NCBI RefSeq assembly: GCF_004114995.1
Contig: NZ_SDJP01000009.1
Location: forward strand, 28,180 to 92,179
DNA: 64,000 bases
Direction of reading: 5' to 3'
From: Halorubrum amylolyticum
Lineage (GTDB): Archaea; Halobacteriota; Halobacteria; Halobacteriales; Haloferacaceae
The notes beneath the pieces were generated by a model. That model was not told the DNA's origin and did no database searches. It saw only the letters and a program-made list of their open reading frames with translations. This document shows positions 52,822-62,762 of the stretch, piece by piece (position 1 is the first letter of the stretch; every line of letters starts with the position of its first letter). The position numbers and the translations under genes are program-made.

Positions 52822-53772
52822 TTATTTGACTCCCTCAGCGAACTTATCGCCGAACAGGAGGTACACGATGAGCGTCGGCAGTGCAACGATAAATGCGCCT
52901 GCCGTCTGTCGGTTGTACAGCTGTGCGTATCCACTATTAAGATCGTTTAGCGCGACCGTCACGGGAGCTGCTTGGCTACCGGCCGAAATAATGAGACCGT
53001 AAAAGAACTCATTCCAAATTGTCGTGAACTGGAAGATGAGCACGACTGCGAACATCGGATACGAGAGTGGTACGATGATCTCCCGGTATATCTGGAAGAT
53101 ACTCGCACCATCGAGCCGAGCGGCCTCCATCAGTTCCTGATCGATCGTCAGGTAGTACCCTCTGAATAAGAGTGTACAGATGCTGATCCCGTACGCACTA
53201 TGGGTGATAATCAACTCGATGATTGTCGCGTGGTAATCCTGAATGTATGGAAGCGCCCAGAGATTAACCGGTCCGAGGTTTGCCAGGACCGCGTGAATGT
53301 CGACGATACTCCAAAACCGAGAGAGCGGAACGACGATCGCCTGTTTCGGGAGGAACGTGGCGGCGACGAAAATAGCCATGAGCCCGACCTGTCCCCGCCA
53401 GTCGACCATCGTCAAACCGTACGCGGCCAAGCTTCCCAGAACTGCGGAAAAGACCATTGCGGGAATTGTGAACGCGAAGCTGTTGATCATCGAAGGGCCC
53501 AGAATGTCCAGCGCCGCTAGCCACGGACTGAGCGAAAATCCTCCCGGTTCTGGCGGTGCCATTGGGAGTGACTGGGCAAACTCGGAAATGGTCTTGATAG
53601 ACGTCATCAACCCGGCGTGAAGTGGGAGGAGGAACACGAATGCTCCCAGCACGGCGAGTATCTGAACGACAAGCGTGAAGCCACCTTCACGACTCCGTAA
53701 CTTATCTGTTGTACTCTGGATCAACCTTCTCAGTTCACTTGTTGTTTCCTGTATTGTCGTTATCAGTTGCAT
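52822..53772 (-). CDS. Sugar ABC importer, permease subunit (MalG-like)
   Basis: This 316-residue permease has six transmembrane helices, with the first at about 35-55. The EAA coupling motif is EAARLDGASIFQIYREIIVP (about 215-234). The C-terminal end LFGDKFAEGVK is typical of MalG-type proteins. An N-terminal extension of about 30 residues precedes the first helix. It follows the partner permease by 75 bp. Confidence 0.93.
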   Translation of the reverse strand: MQLITTIQETTSELRRLIQSTTDKLRSREGGFTLVVQILAVLGAFVFLLPLHAGLMTSIKTISEFAQSLPMAPPEPGGFSLSPWLAALDILGPSMINSFAFTIPAMVFSAVLGSLAAYGLTMVDWRGQVGLMAIFVAATFLPKQAIVVPLSRFWSIVDIHAVLANLGPVNLWALPYIQDYHATIIELIITHSAYGISICTLLFRGYYLTIDQELMEAARLDGASIFQIYREIIVPLSYPMFAVVLIFQFTTIWNEFFYGLIISAGSQAAPVTVALNDLNSGYAQLYNRQTAGAFIVALPTLIVYLLFGDKFAEGVK

Positions 53773-53847
53773 TTTGATTACCTCATGGATGGATCGCTTG
53801 CTGGACGATCCTCTCTTTTTCGGGCTTGGTTCTCGGTCCAGGCATCG

Positions 53848-54762
53848 TCAGAGTTCACCCCTCCGATACTGCCAGTACAGATAGGGACCAACAATCGCGA
53901 TCGAGACGACAAACAGCAGAGTCCCAATTGCGGCTCCATATGCCCACTGATTCGCCACGAATGCTTCACGGTACATCATCGTCGCAAGGATATCCGCGGC
54001 TGGACCGGGATTATCTCCGAAGACGACGTATAACCAACTGAATGCCTTTAGCGCGAACACCATCACCACAACAGCGATGCTCACGGCCGCTGAGCTGAGC
54101 TGCGGGACAATAACTTCGCGATAGGTACTGAACCACGACGCCCCATCGATCTTGGCTGCCTCGTAGTGTTCAGTCGGGATCCGCTGCAAGTTCGCCAAAT
54201 AGATCACCATCGCATAGCCACTGTACTGCCACACGAGTGCGACGATGACAGAAGCGAGCTGTAGATTCGGATTTGATAGCCAGTGTTGGGCCAGAAACCC
54301 TAAGCCAACCCCGCGAACTATCGAGTTGATGACTCCGGTGTTGAAGTTGAACATCCACAGCCATAGAACGCCTGTCACGACGAACGAGAGGCTGAACGGC
54401 AACAAGTAGATTGTCCGAAAGACGCCTCTGAAACGGATTTTTTGATCCAGCAGTATTGCTAAGAGTAGCCCCACGAACAGCGTGACAACCGTAAAGACGA
54501 CCAGCAGGACAACGGTGTTTCGAGTGGCCGTCCAGAACGTAGGATCTGACAGCAGTTCGGTATACATCTCGAAATCGAAATTGGCGATCTCGTACGTGGG
54601 CAGCGTGAAGCCACTGAAATCCGTCAGGGATAAGACGAAATTCCAGAAAATCCCTCCGTACACGAAGAGTCCTAGCAGAACCGTGGGGATACCCCAGAAC
54701 GGCAACGAGCGAAGGAAATCGCTCCGACGGATCCGGGTGAGGATTGTCGCGTTATCTCCCAC
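53848..54762 (-). CDS. Sugar ABC importer, permease subunit (MalF/UgpA-like)
   Basis: This 304-residue permease starts at GTG 54760-54762. It has six helices and the EAA motif EAAKIDGASWFSTYREVIVP (about 201-220). It pairs with the MalG-like subunit to form the pore. The substrate is probably a sugar or oligosaccharide released by the GH3 enzyme encoded upstream. Confidence 0.93.
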   Translation of the reverse strand: MGDNATILTRIRRSDFLRSLPFWGIPTVLLGLFVYGGIFWNFVLSLTDFSGFTLPTYEIANFDFEMYTELLSDPTFWTATRNTVVLLVVFTVVTLFVGLLLAILLDQKIRFRGVFRTIYLLPFSLSFVVTGVLWLWMFNFNTGVINSIVRGVGLGFLAQHWLSNPNLQLASVIVALVWQYSGYAMVIYLANLQRIPTEHYEAAKIDGASWFSTYREVIVPQLSSAAVSIAVVVMVFALKAFSWLYVVFGDNPGPAADILATMMYREAFVANQWAYGAAIGTLLFVVSIAIVGPYLYWQYRRGEL

Positions 54763-55082
54763 ACATACACCTCTCGGATGATGAGCGGACCCCGCCGCGC
54801 AGATCTCTACGGGCTACATCTTTCAGTCGGGTTCCGTGGTCGGTACTCGAGCGACGTTCGGACAGATATTCTCTTTGTAACATCTGGTTCTGGATAATGG
54901 AAGGACCGGACCACACTCGGTCAGTCAGACCGTCCGTGGACGAGTGATTAGATGCGTGCATTATCGGTACACTAGATCCACAGGTGGACCGTGGTTGTGG
55001 CATGTGATTATATCTCATTACCCATCGTGGCATACAGAGCTCACAAAAATGGGGGCGATACGGTTCATACTTTACTATCGGG
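54763..55082. other. Gap between binding-protein and permease genes
   Basis: These 320 bp lie inside the importer operon between the lipoprotein and first permease genes, all on the minus strand. No gene is supported. The size suggests RNA processing or partial termination that lowers permease expression relative to the binding protein, as in many importers. No strong hairpin stands out. Confidence 0.5.
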
Positions 55083-56465
55083 CTAGTTGCTGACCGCGTC
55101 TAAGAGGCCCTGCTGGGCACTTTCGACGTCGTATCCAGAGATGAAGTTTGCCATAACCTCGGTAATGGAGTTGAGGGCCTCGGGCGATACTGCCAGTCCA
55201 TGGGCGATGGATGGCGGTTGGGCTTCGGAGTTCGCGAACTGTTCCATCTCCTTCTGCTGAAACGGCGGGAACTCGTCAGTCGGAACATCTGAGCGTGGCG
55301 GGATCGACCCTTTGAGCGGATTGAACGTTTGCTGAGCCTCGACGGTTCCAAGGAATTTCAGGAACTCCCGAGTCGCATCGGGTGACGGATTGTTTTTCGG
55401 GAAGGCGAACCCGTCCATGTTGAGTTGGTAGTAGCCTTCCGTCCCCGGCCATGGGACGTGATCCCAGCCGGACTCGTAATCAACGCCTTCGATGGTTTGG
55501 AAGTTCCCGGCTTGCCAGTCACCTTGGTTCATAAAGGCGGCTTCACCGTTAGCGACTTTGTATCCGGCCTCGTCCTGATTGATCGACCCCGCGTCGCTGG
55601 TGTAGTAGTTGGCGTACTCCGCGACCGTTTCCAGCGCACCACGGACGGCGTCCTCGTGTCCGTCGGTGTTTCCATTAATGAAGTCCATGTAGGCATCGGC
55701 GCCGGCCTCGGCGAGGAACGTGACCGCCCACAACTGAACTGTACCTTGTGCTGAACTCGTCTCTTGACCCATCCCAACGGCATCGGTCTCCGATTCGATC
55801 GTTTCCATCGCGTCGATGAGTTCTTGTGGACTACTCAGCGATGCTGGATCGACACCGGCCTCCTCGACGACCTCGACGTTATAGAAGAGGTTGTTAATGC
55901 GGTGGATGTTGAGTGGGACCGAGACGAACGGATTGTCTGGATCGCCCGCGCGGGCCTGCAGCTTCGGTCCGTCGAGATACGCTTCTCGGAGGTCGTCCGT
56001 CCATATCTCATCACCGATATCGTTCAGCTTGTCGGCCTCAACGTACGGTTCGAGGTTTGCCCCGGGCCAGTCCTGCCACGTGCTCGGCGGATCGTTGTTG
56101 AGAATCCGATTCTGCACAACCGCATGGAGATTTCCTCCACCGGCTCCAGAAACGGGGTTTTCTTGAATTGTGATGTCCGGATGCTCTTCTTGGAAGAGAT
56201 CGAGGAGTGCCTGCATGGCTTCGCTGTCGCCACCAGCGGTCCACCAGTGCTGAAGCTCAAGGGTGTTGTACCCGTCTCCGTTCGAGGTGTCGCTGTCTTC
56301 CCCGTCACTACCGTCGTTTCCGTCGCTTCCGTCGTTTCCGTCGGCACCATCTCCGTTATTGGTGTCATTACTACTGCTACAACCGGCAAGGGCAGTAGCA
56401 GCTGCGGTACCACCGATCAGTTGAATATACCTCCGTCTTGGGACGGAGCTCTTGTCGGACATCAT
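55083..56465 (-). CDS. Sugar-binding lipoprotein of the ABC importer
   Basis: This 460-residue extracellular solute-binding protein has a Tat lipoprotein signal (VPRRRYIQLIGGTAAATALAGC; lipobox LAGC near residue 28). An Asp/Gly/Asn linker (GDGADGNDGSDG type) holds it off the membrane. The cluster-1 binding fold includes TLELQHWWTAGGDSEAM and ends NFISGYDVESAQQGLLDAV. A TATA box (tttataatg on the minus strand near 56495-56505) and GGAGG-like leader precede the ATG. Confidence 0.93.
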   Translation of the reverse strand: MMSDKSSVPRRRYIQLIGGTAAATALAGCSSSNDTNNGDGADGNDGSDGNDGSDGEDSDTSNGDGYNTLELQHWWTAGGDSEAMQALLDLFQEEHPDITIQENPVSGAGGGNLHAVVQNRILNNDPPSTWQDWPGANLEPYVEADKLNDIGDEIWTDDLREAYLDGPKLQARAGDPDNPFVSVPLNIHRINNLFYNVEVVEEAGVDPASLSSPQELIDAMETIESETDAVGMGQETSSAQGTVQLWAVTFLAEAGADAYMDFINGNTDGHEDAVRGALETVAEYANYYTSDAGSINQDEAGYKVANGEAAFMNQGDWQAGNFQTIEGVDYESGWDHVPWPGTEGYYQLNMDGFAFPKNNPSPDATREFLKFLGTVEAQQTFNPLKGSIPPRSDVPTDEFPPFQQKEMEQFANSEAQPPSIAHGLAVSPEALNSITEVMANFISGYDVESAQQGLLDAVSN

Positions 56466-56666
56466 GATCCATCATGGAGATAATCCTCCCTCATTATAAA
56501 TTTAATGAAACCTATCTGATGTGTGTCATTTTTTGATGAGATGAACCTCTCGACGGCACTGTCCACGTAACGGATGGCTATCTGTGAGGGACGTTATCGT
56601 TTCGTCTCATCCGATACAAAAAATGACGCCCAGAAAGATCCGGACACCCGGCCTCACTCAACCGTA

Positions 56667-59267
56667 TTAGGATCCGCTGGACTCGTTCTGGTTTCTATGC
56701 GGCGGATCTTCTCGCAGCCGGAGCGTCCGTTTCTCTCGGATGTCACGAGAGGAGCTCCCCACCTGCACCACGTATTCGCCACCCGTCACGGCCCAGTCAC
56801 TCTCATCGGGACTCCAGTATCTGAAGCTCTCCTCTTCGAGGTCGATCTTAGCAGTCTTGGTCTCGCCTGCGGAAATCTCGAGCTTTTCGACACCTTTCAG
56901 CTCCTTTGGCGGCCGTTCGATTGCCGGATCGACATCGCTGAGGTACACCTGCACGGCTTCTGCTCCATCTGTTTCGCCCGTATTCGTCACCTCAACACTC
57001 ACCGTCACACCCTCTTCGGGTGTCGTCAAGGCCTTCGAGAGCTTGACGCGACCGTATTCGAAGGTGGTGTAGGATTCCCCGTGTCCAAATGGGAACATCG
57101 GCTCGATACCTGCTTCGTCGAAGTGGCGGTAGCCGACGAAGACGTCTTCATCGTAGTACACGTTGCCCTCCACACCCGGATAGCCACGTGCACTGTCAGG
57201 GAGCGTATCAACCTCCTGTGGGAGATAGTCTTCGATAGATTCGGCGAATGTCACGGGCGCTTTCCCCGATGGATTTGCGTTTCCGACGAGGAGATCACCG
57301 AGAGCACGGCCTCCCTCCTGTCCGGGGAACCACAGTTGCATAATCGCCGGAACGTCATTGACCCACGGCATTGCCACGGCGGAGGTCGCATTCACTAAGA
57401 CCGCTGTATCTTCGTTCGACTCAATGACGCTCTCGATGAGCGCATCCTGGTTGTCCGGAAGCGCGTACTGTTTTCGGTCGTCACCGTAATCGGTGTATGT
57501 CCGGGTCAAGACGACAGCGATGTCGGCGTTCGCAGCCGCCTCGGCCGCCTCCCGGATGCCAGTGGGCGGATTCCACTCCAAACGGACGGGACCCCCACCG
57601 TTCACTTCGACAGCGATCTCGTAGGATTCTCCGGCTGCCAGCGACACCGCGGACACCTCGGTATCAGGGCCCCCAAATCCTCCCCCTTCCGTGTAGACGA
57701 CTTGCTCTCCGTCCACGGAGACGGTTCCAGAGCCTATGCTCGTGAACGAGATACCGTAGGTTCCCGTAATACTCGGCGTGATCTCACCCGTCCACGTAAT
57801 TGAGGATGCATCCCCCTCATAGTCGATTTCAGAAACGGTACCCGTCTCAATCGGCTCTCCGCTGAAGTCGGCTTCGTCATAGGACTCGTAGCCGAATCCG
57901 TCGTCAGCGGTCACTAATTCAGTGCGGTCCGACGATACCGTCGTAATCACAGTGTCGTCGTCGGTGACGGCTTCGAGTCCCTCCACCGGCGAGATCCGCC
58001 GGCTCTCGTTAATTCCGTCACTCCCGCCGATGTCCTCTTTAAATTCCGTTGGAGCCGGTCCGACGAGCGCGATCTCGTCTATTTGGCCAGTATCGAGTGG
58101 TAACAGGTCATCGTTTTTCAGGAGTACTGTCCCTTCTCTGGCCATCTGTTCCGCGATGGCGAAGTGATCCTCTGTGTTTCGAGCCGGCTCACTTCCAATC
58201 CGGTCTCCCGAGAGTGCTCCAATCTCTTTTTGTGAGTGAAGGGTCCTAGCGACCATCTCATCAACGGTGCCCTCTCTCAGCTCATCGTTCTCCACCGCTT
58301 CCTGGAGATTCTGACCGAAGTACTCCGGCTCGTCTCCGACTAGCTCGACGTCAAGCCCGTTGACCGCTGAACGCACGCTACTGTGGGTCCCACCGTAATC
58401 TGAGATCACGTATCCGTCGAATCCCCATTCGCCTTTCAAGATGTCATCGAGCAGATCCTCATGTTCGGCGGCATACGTGCCGTTGATCCGATTGTACGCG
58501 GTCATTATCGCACCTGCACCTCCCTCGACGACCCCCGCTCTGAACGGCGGAAGGTAGATCTCTCGGAGTGCTCGTTCGCTCACCACGACGTTGTGTTCCG
58601 AGGTCGAATAGTAGTCTTCGACATCCCCGGTGGTTCGGGTTTGATTGTACGCACAGTAGTGTTTCAGGGTCGCGATCACCCCTTCCGATTGAAGTCCATT
58701 GGTGATACTCTCCGTCAACGCCGATGCAAGGTAAGGATCCTCTCCGAAGGACTCGCCGCTTCGGCTGTGTAACGGTATTCGCGTGATGTCGATCGATTGG
58801 CCGAAGAGTCCAGATGCTCCCCCGTCTTTCGCTTCTCGAGCGATTGCTCGTCCCTGTTCGTTGATCAATTCCGGATTGAAGGTCGCGGCGGCGGCTATCG
58901 TGTGCGGGAACTCCGTGGTTTCTGCCCCATCGATGAAGTCCGCCAATGAGGCACCCGCCGGCCCATTGACATTCCTGATACCTGGCACTCCTAACCGGTC
59001 AATCCCCTGAATGTACCTGTCAGCCGCGTAGGTACGGCCAACTTTCTCTTCGAGAGTCATCTGTTCGACTAGTTCGTCAACGTCTGGGTCATGGGAAGTA
59101 TCGGGATTCCCGCTCGCAACGCCGCTACCTAGCGCTGCGGCCGCCGACGCGGTTCCGATCAGTTTCATGAGACCACGCCGTGAGGCCGCCGTTTGATCCG
59201 TGTCGCTGGTGTCGGAGTGATTCGAGACTGATGCCTCTTCGATATCGCTTGCCTGTCTTTCTCGCAT
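56667..59267 (-). CDS. Secreted GH3 beta-glycosidase with PA14 insert
   Basis: This 866-residue glycoside hydrolase family 3 enzyme probably acts outside the cell on beta-linked gluco- or xylo-oligosaccharides. A Tat signal (ASRRGLMKLIGTASAAAALG) lies at about 28-47. The (beta/alpha)8 domain carries IRNVNGPAGAS, LKHYCAYNQTRTTGD and the nucleophile Asp in YVISDYGGTHSS (about 295). The second domain is interrupted at about 455-565 by a PA14-like beta domain (VSVDGEQVVY, VRLEWNPPTG). A fibronectin III-like domain ends the protein. It is the first gene of the leftward transcribed block. Confidence 0.93.
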   Translation of the reverse strand: MRERQASDIEEASVSNHSDTSDTDQTAASRRGLMKLIGTASAAAALGSGVASGNPDTSHDPDVDELVEQMTLEEKVGRTYAADRYIQGIDRLGVPGIRNVNGPAGASLADFIDGAETTEFPHTIAAAATFNPELINEQGRAIAREAKDGGASGLFGQSIDITRIPLHSRSGESFGEDPYLASALTESITNGLQSEGVIATLKHYCAYNQTRTTGDVEDYYSTSEHNVVVSERALREIYLPPFRAGVVEGGAGAIMTAYNRINGTYAAEHEDLLDDILKGEWGFDGYVISDYGGTHSSVRSAVNGLDVELVGDEPEYFGQNLQEAVENDELREGTVDEMVARTLHSQKEIGALSGDRIGSEPARNTEDHFAIAEQMAREGTVLLKNDDLLPLDTGQIDEIALVGPAPTEFKEDIGGSDGINESRRISPVEGLEAVTDDDTVITTVSSDRTELVTADDGFGYESYDEADFSGEPIETGTVSEIDYEGDASSITWTGEITPSITGTYGISFTSIGSGTVSVDGEQVVYTEGGGFGGPDTEVSAVSLAAGESYEIAVEVNGGGPVRLEWNPPTGIREAAEAAANADIAVVLTRTYTDYGDDRKQYALPDNQDALIESVIESNEDTAVLVNATSAVAMPWVNDVPAIMQLWFPGQEGGRALGDLLVGNANPSGKAPVTFAESIEDYLPQEVDTLPDSARGYPGVEGNVYYDEDVFVGYRHFDEAGIEPMFPFGHGESYTTFEYGRVKLSKALTTPEEGVTVSVEVTNTGETDGAEAVQVYLSDVDPAIERPPKELKGVEKLEISAGETKTAKIDLEEESFRYWSPDESDWAVTGGEYVVQVGSSSRDIREKRTLRLREDPPHRNQNESSGS

Positions 59268-59403
59268 CGCATTTTCAGATGCAATGTAATACTTAATAAT
59301 TTTTTGGGTGAACCAACTAACGGTACTTCTCCTCGTTTATCACTACTTGTCGTGGAATTGGAACCGTAATGGGTTTATTATGGCTACAGACAGATTGACC
59401 AGT
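59268..59403. promoter_or_regulatory. Divergent promoter region between GH3 and uxaC
   Basis: A minus-strand TATA (ttattaag, complement of 59292-59299) lies about 30 bp before the GH3 start, and a plus-strand TATA gtttatta (59373-59380) lies 30 bp before ATG 59404. Both genes would be nearly leaderless. The 70 bp between the boxes must hold any shared operator. Confidence 0.6.
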
Positions 59404-60768
59404 ATGGGATTCCTCGACGAGGATTACTTGCTCGAATCGGCGTCGGCTCGCCGACTGTACGACGAGATCCGCGATCTGCCCGTCCTCGATCCACACAGTC
59501 ACGTCGACGTGGCGGCGCTGGCGCGGAACGAGGGCTGGACCGACATCTGGGAGGCCGAAGGGGAGACAGACCACTACGTCTGGCAACTGATGCGGAAACG
59601 CGGCGTTCCGGAGCGGAAGATCACGGGTGACGCGACGAACCGCAAGAAATGGGACGCACTCGCGTCGGTGTTTCCGGAGTTCGCCGGCAACCCCACGTAC
59701 GAGTGGGTCCACCTCGATCTGAAGCGGCGCTTCGGTATCGACAAACCGATCTCGGCGGACACCGCCGACGAGATCTGGGCGGAGACGAGGGCGGCGCTTG
59801 ACGACCCGGCGATGCGCCAGCGCCAACTGCTCCGAGAGATGAACGTCGAGGTCGTCTCCAGCACGGACGCTCCGACCTCCGATCTGGAACACCACCGGAC
59901 ACTCGCCGAGGAGCTAAACGACATCACCGTGCGTCCGACGTGGCGCCCGGACGCCGCGATGGAAATCGACGCGGCGGGCTGGCGCGAGTACGTCGGGACG
60001 CTCGGCGACACCACGGACACGGACGTCTCGGACCTCGACGGGTTCCTCGCCGCGCTCCGGACGAGTCACGAGTACTTCGAGGCCAACGGCTGTGGCGCGA
60101 GCGATCACGGCCTGAATGAGCCCCGGTCGAAGCCGGTCGATCGGCGGCGTGCAGCCGACGTGTACGAGCGCGCGTACGCCGGTGAGGCGCTGACCGACGA
60201 TGACGTGGGCGACTTCGAAGCGTTCGTTCTCGAACGGATCGGCGAAATGAACCGCGAAACCGACTGGGTGATGCAGCTCCACATCGGTCCGGTCCGGGAC
60301 TACCGCGACTCGCTGTACGACGAGCTTGGGGCCGACGCCGGCGGCGATATCTCCACGGGCGATCTCCAGCTCGCGGACGGTCTGCGACACTTCCTCAACC
60401 GCTTCGACGAGGAACTGGATATCGTCCTTTACGTCGTCGATCCGACCCACTACCCGACCGTCGCGACCGTCGCCCGCGCGTTCCCGAACGTCAGCGTCGG
60501 CGCGGCATGGTGGTTCAACGACAGCCCGAACGGAATTCGCTCCCAGTTGGAGTACGTCGGAACCGTCGACCTGCTCGCGAACTACGGCGGCATGGTGAGC
60601 GACTCGCGGAAGCTCATGTCGTTCGGGTCGCGCTTCGAGATGTTCCGCCGATCGCTGGCGAACGTGGTTGGAGAGATGGTCGAGCGCGGGCAGATACCGA
60701 TGACGGTCGCCGAGGGCCGCGTGCGACAGGTGTCGTACGAGCGTCCGGCGGAACTGTGGGACTTCTGA
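59404..60768 (+). CDS. uxaC: Glucuronate/uronate isomerase
   Basis: This 454-residue amidohydrolase-fold enzyme converts glucuronate to fructuronate or galacturonate to tagaturonate. Metal-binding LDPHSHVDVAAL (about 28-39) and FPNVSVGAAWWFNDSPNGIR, GGMVSDSRKLMSFGSRFEMFR are family motifs. ATG 59404 is preferred over the one at 59380 because the TATA box is centred there. It begins hexuronate breakdown and is convergent with the SDR gene. Confidence 0.93.
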   Translation: MGFLDEDYLLESASARRLYDEIRDLPVLDPHSHVDVAALARNEGWTDIWEAEGETDHYVWQLMRKRGVPERKITGDATNRKKWDALASVFPEFAGNPTYEWVHLDLKRRFGIDKPISADTADEIWAETRAALDDPAMRQRQLLREMNVEVVSSTDAPTSDLEHHRTLAEELNDITVRPTWRPDAAMEIDAAGWREYVGTLGDTTDTDVSDLDGFLAALRTSHEYFEANGCGASDHGLNEPRSKPVDRRRAADVYERAYAGEALTDDDVGDFEAFVLERIGEMNRETDWVMQLHIGPVRDYRDSLYDELGADAGGDISTGDLQLADGLRHFLNRFDEELDIVLYVVDPTHYPTVATVARAFPNVSVGAAWWFNDSPNGIRSQLEYVGTVDLLANYGGMVSDSRKLMSFGSRFEMFRRSLANVVGEMVERGQIPMTVAEGRVRQVSYERPAELWDF

Positions 60769-60814
60769 GTCGCTGACGGTCCGTTTCTACTGTGGAAGGG
60801 AAACAGAAAGTGCC

Positions 60815-61639
60815 TTAGACGCCGCTGAACGCGGAGAACCCGCCGTCGACGGGGATCGACGCGCCGTGGACGAACTCCGCGCCCGGCGAGACGAGCCACA
60901 GGGCGGTCGTCGAGAGGTCCTCCGGCCGCCCGAACCGATCTTGCGGCGTGTGATCGATGATCGCCTGTCCGCGGTCCGTGTACTCGTCCGACTCCTCGTC
61001 GATGAGCAGGTAGCGGTTCTGCTCGGTGAGGAAGAACCCGGGTGCGATGGCGTTCACGCGGACATCCGTTGAGTAGTTGTGCGCCATGTGGACGGCGAGC
61101 CACTCAGTGAAGTTCGACACCGCGGCCTTCGCGCCTGAGTACGCCGGGATCTTCGTCAGCGGCGTGTAGGCGTTCATCGAGGAGACGTTGAGGATACAGC
61201 CCGTCCCCTCCTCGACCATGTACTCGCCGAAGACCTGCGAGGCGAGCACGGTGCCGGTGAAGTTGAGATTCAGCACCTGCTGGAACCCCTCAGCCGAGAG
61301 GTCGAAGAAGGACGTGTTCGGCCCCGTGGTCGCGTCAGGGCTGTTACCGCCGGCGGCGTTGATCAGAACGTCGATCCGGCCGTACTCGTCGATCACCGTC
61401 TCGGCGGCCGCCTCGAGTTCGGCGCGGTCGAGGACCGACGCCGACACCGTGAGGTGTTCGATCCCGGCCGCCGCTAGCTCCTCGCCTGTCTCGCGCAGCT
61501 TCTCTTCGCCCCGCGCGAGGACCACGACGGTCGCACCGTTCTCCCCGAGCGCGCGCGCCATCTCGGAGCCGAGCACGCCGGAGCCGCCGGTGACGACGCA
61601 CACCTTATCGTCGATATCGAAGTCGTTGGGAACGCTCAT
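60815..61639 (-). CDS. SDR oxidoreductase, probable fructuronate reductase
   Basis: This 274-residue short-chain dehydrogenase has the NAD(P) loop VTGGSGVLGSEMA, NAAGGNSP, catalytic Ser in LNVSSMNAY and YSGAKAAVSNF (Y-x3-K). Between uxaC and uxuA it most likely reduces fructuronate to mannonate, replacing the unrelated bacterial UxuB. ATG 61637-61639. A gluconate- or KDG-related dehydrogenase role cannot be excluded. Confidence 0.88.
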   Translation of the reverse strand: MSVPNDFDIDDKVCVVTGGSGVLGSEMARALGENGATVVVLARGEEKLRETGEELAAAGIEHLTVSASVLDRAELEAAAETVIDEYGRIDVLINAAGGNSPDATTGPNTSFFDLSAEGFQQVLNLNFTGTVLASQVFGEYMVEEGTGCILNVSSMNAYTPLTKIPAYSGAKAAVSNFTEWLAVHMAHNYSTDVRVNAIAPGFFLTEQNRYLLIDEESDEYTDRGQAIIDHTPQDRFGRPEDLSTTALWLVSPGAEFVHGASIPVDGGFSAFSGV

Positions 61640-61745
61640 TGTCTGACTCGCCTCTACCTCTGGGACACGGCGGCATGTATCTTTTCGTCCGGTGTGTCCG
61701 TTCTCGGACTGGACTGAAGGAGGGAACGACCCGAGTCGTCCGCGA

Positions 61746-62762
61746 TCAGTTGGCACTCGTCTCGGGGTTGACCGCCGCCTCGTGGACCCCGGTCCGATCG
61801 CGGTTCGCGGTTGTCTGTTCCAAGAGTCCCCGCATGTAGCCGATAGCGAAAAGCCGCCCCTTTGTGTGGTAGCCGGGGTTGGAGTTGTCCTCGCCCGCCA
61901 TCGTGGGGACGTGGTCCGGGCGCATCGGTCCGTCGAAGCCAACGTCCTCGAACGCCTGCATCGCGGCGAGCATGTCCGTCGGTCCGTCATCGTGCCACGT
62001 TTCGACGAAGTCGTCGGCCTCTCCTTCCACGTCGCGGAAGTGCGCGAAGTTGATCCGGTCGCCGAAGTGCCGGATTGCCTCGGGAACGTCGGCACCCATC
62101 GCGGCGAAGTTCCCTTGACAGAACGTCACCCCGTTGTGCCCGCTGTCGACGGTGTCGAGTATCCGGTCGTAGGACTCGACGCTGTTGGCGATCCGGGGAA
62201 TCCCGCGGACCGAATCGATCGGCGGGTCCGCCGGGTGGAGTCCGAGCTTCACGCCGGCTTCTTCGGCGACGGGAACGACTTCCGTCAGGAAGTGTTCGAG
62301 CGCGTCCCAGAGCTGCTCGCGCGTCACGTCGGCGTCGTCGATCGCGGGGCCTCCGGACATCCGTTCGTCTGTATACCCGGTCGTGTACGCCCCACCCCGT
62401 GTCTCAACGTGGGCTTCGGTCCGGGCCCACCTGACGCCGGCCATCCAGTCGTAACACACCACGGGGATTCCGACTGCGCCGCAGTCACGGAGGAACTGCT
62501 TGAACTCCGCGATGTCCTCATCGCGACCGTCCAACCCCAAACGGACACGATCCGTGAGCGGCACGGACCCCTCGATAACCGAGAGGTCGATGCTGACCTC
62601 CTCGAACCAGTTGGCCATCCCCTTGAGTTCGTCGTACGTCCAGTTCGTCTTGTCGTCCCCGATTTCGAGTGGGTGGACGACCGCGCTTGTGACACCCATC
62701 TGTCGAGCGAGGTGCCACCGGTCGTCCGGCTCCGGCGGTAGGATCAGCGATAATCGTACCAT
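61746..62762 (-). CDS. uxuA: Mannonate dehydratase
   Basis: This 338-residue TIM-barrel enzyme dehydrates D-mannonate to 2-keto-3-deoxygluconate. Metal/substrate residues lie in KLGLHPADPPIDSVRG, NGVTFCQGNFAAMG, INFAHFRDVEGE and PMRPDHVPTMAGE. It is a little shorter than the E. coli enzyme. The 106-bp gap to the SDR and common strand suggest one transcript from the promoter at 62789-62795. KDG kinase and aldolase must be elsewhere. Confidence 0.94.
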   Translation of the reverse strand: MVRLSLILPPEPDDRWHLARQMGVTSAVVHPLEIGDDKTNWTYDELKGMANWFEEVSIDLSVIEGSVPLTDRVRLGLDGRDEDIAEFKQFLRDCGAVGIPVVCYDWMAGVRWARTEAHVETRGGAYTTGYTDERMSGGPAIDDADVTREQLWDALEHFLTEVVPVAEEAGVKLGLHPADPPIDSVRGIPRIANSVESYDRILDTVDSGHNGVTFCQGNFAAMGADVPEAIRHFGDRINFAHFRDVEGEADDFVETWHDDGPTDMLAAMQAFEDVGFDGPMRPDHVPTMAGEDNSNPGYHTKGRLFAIGYMRGLLEQTTANRDRTGVHEAAVNPETSAN

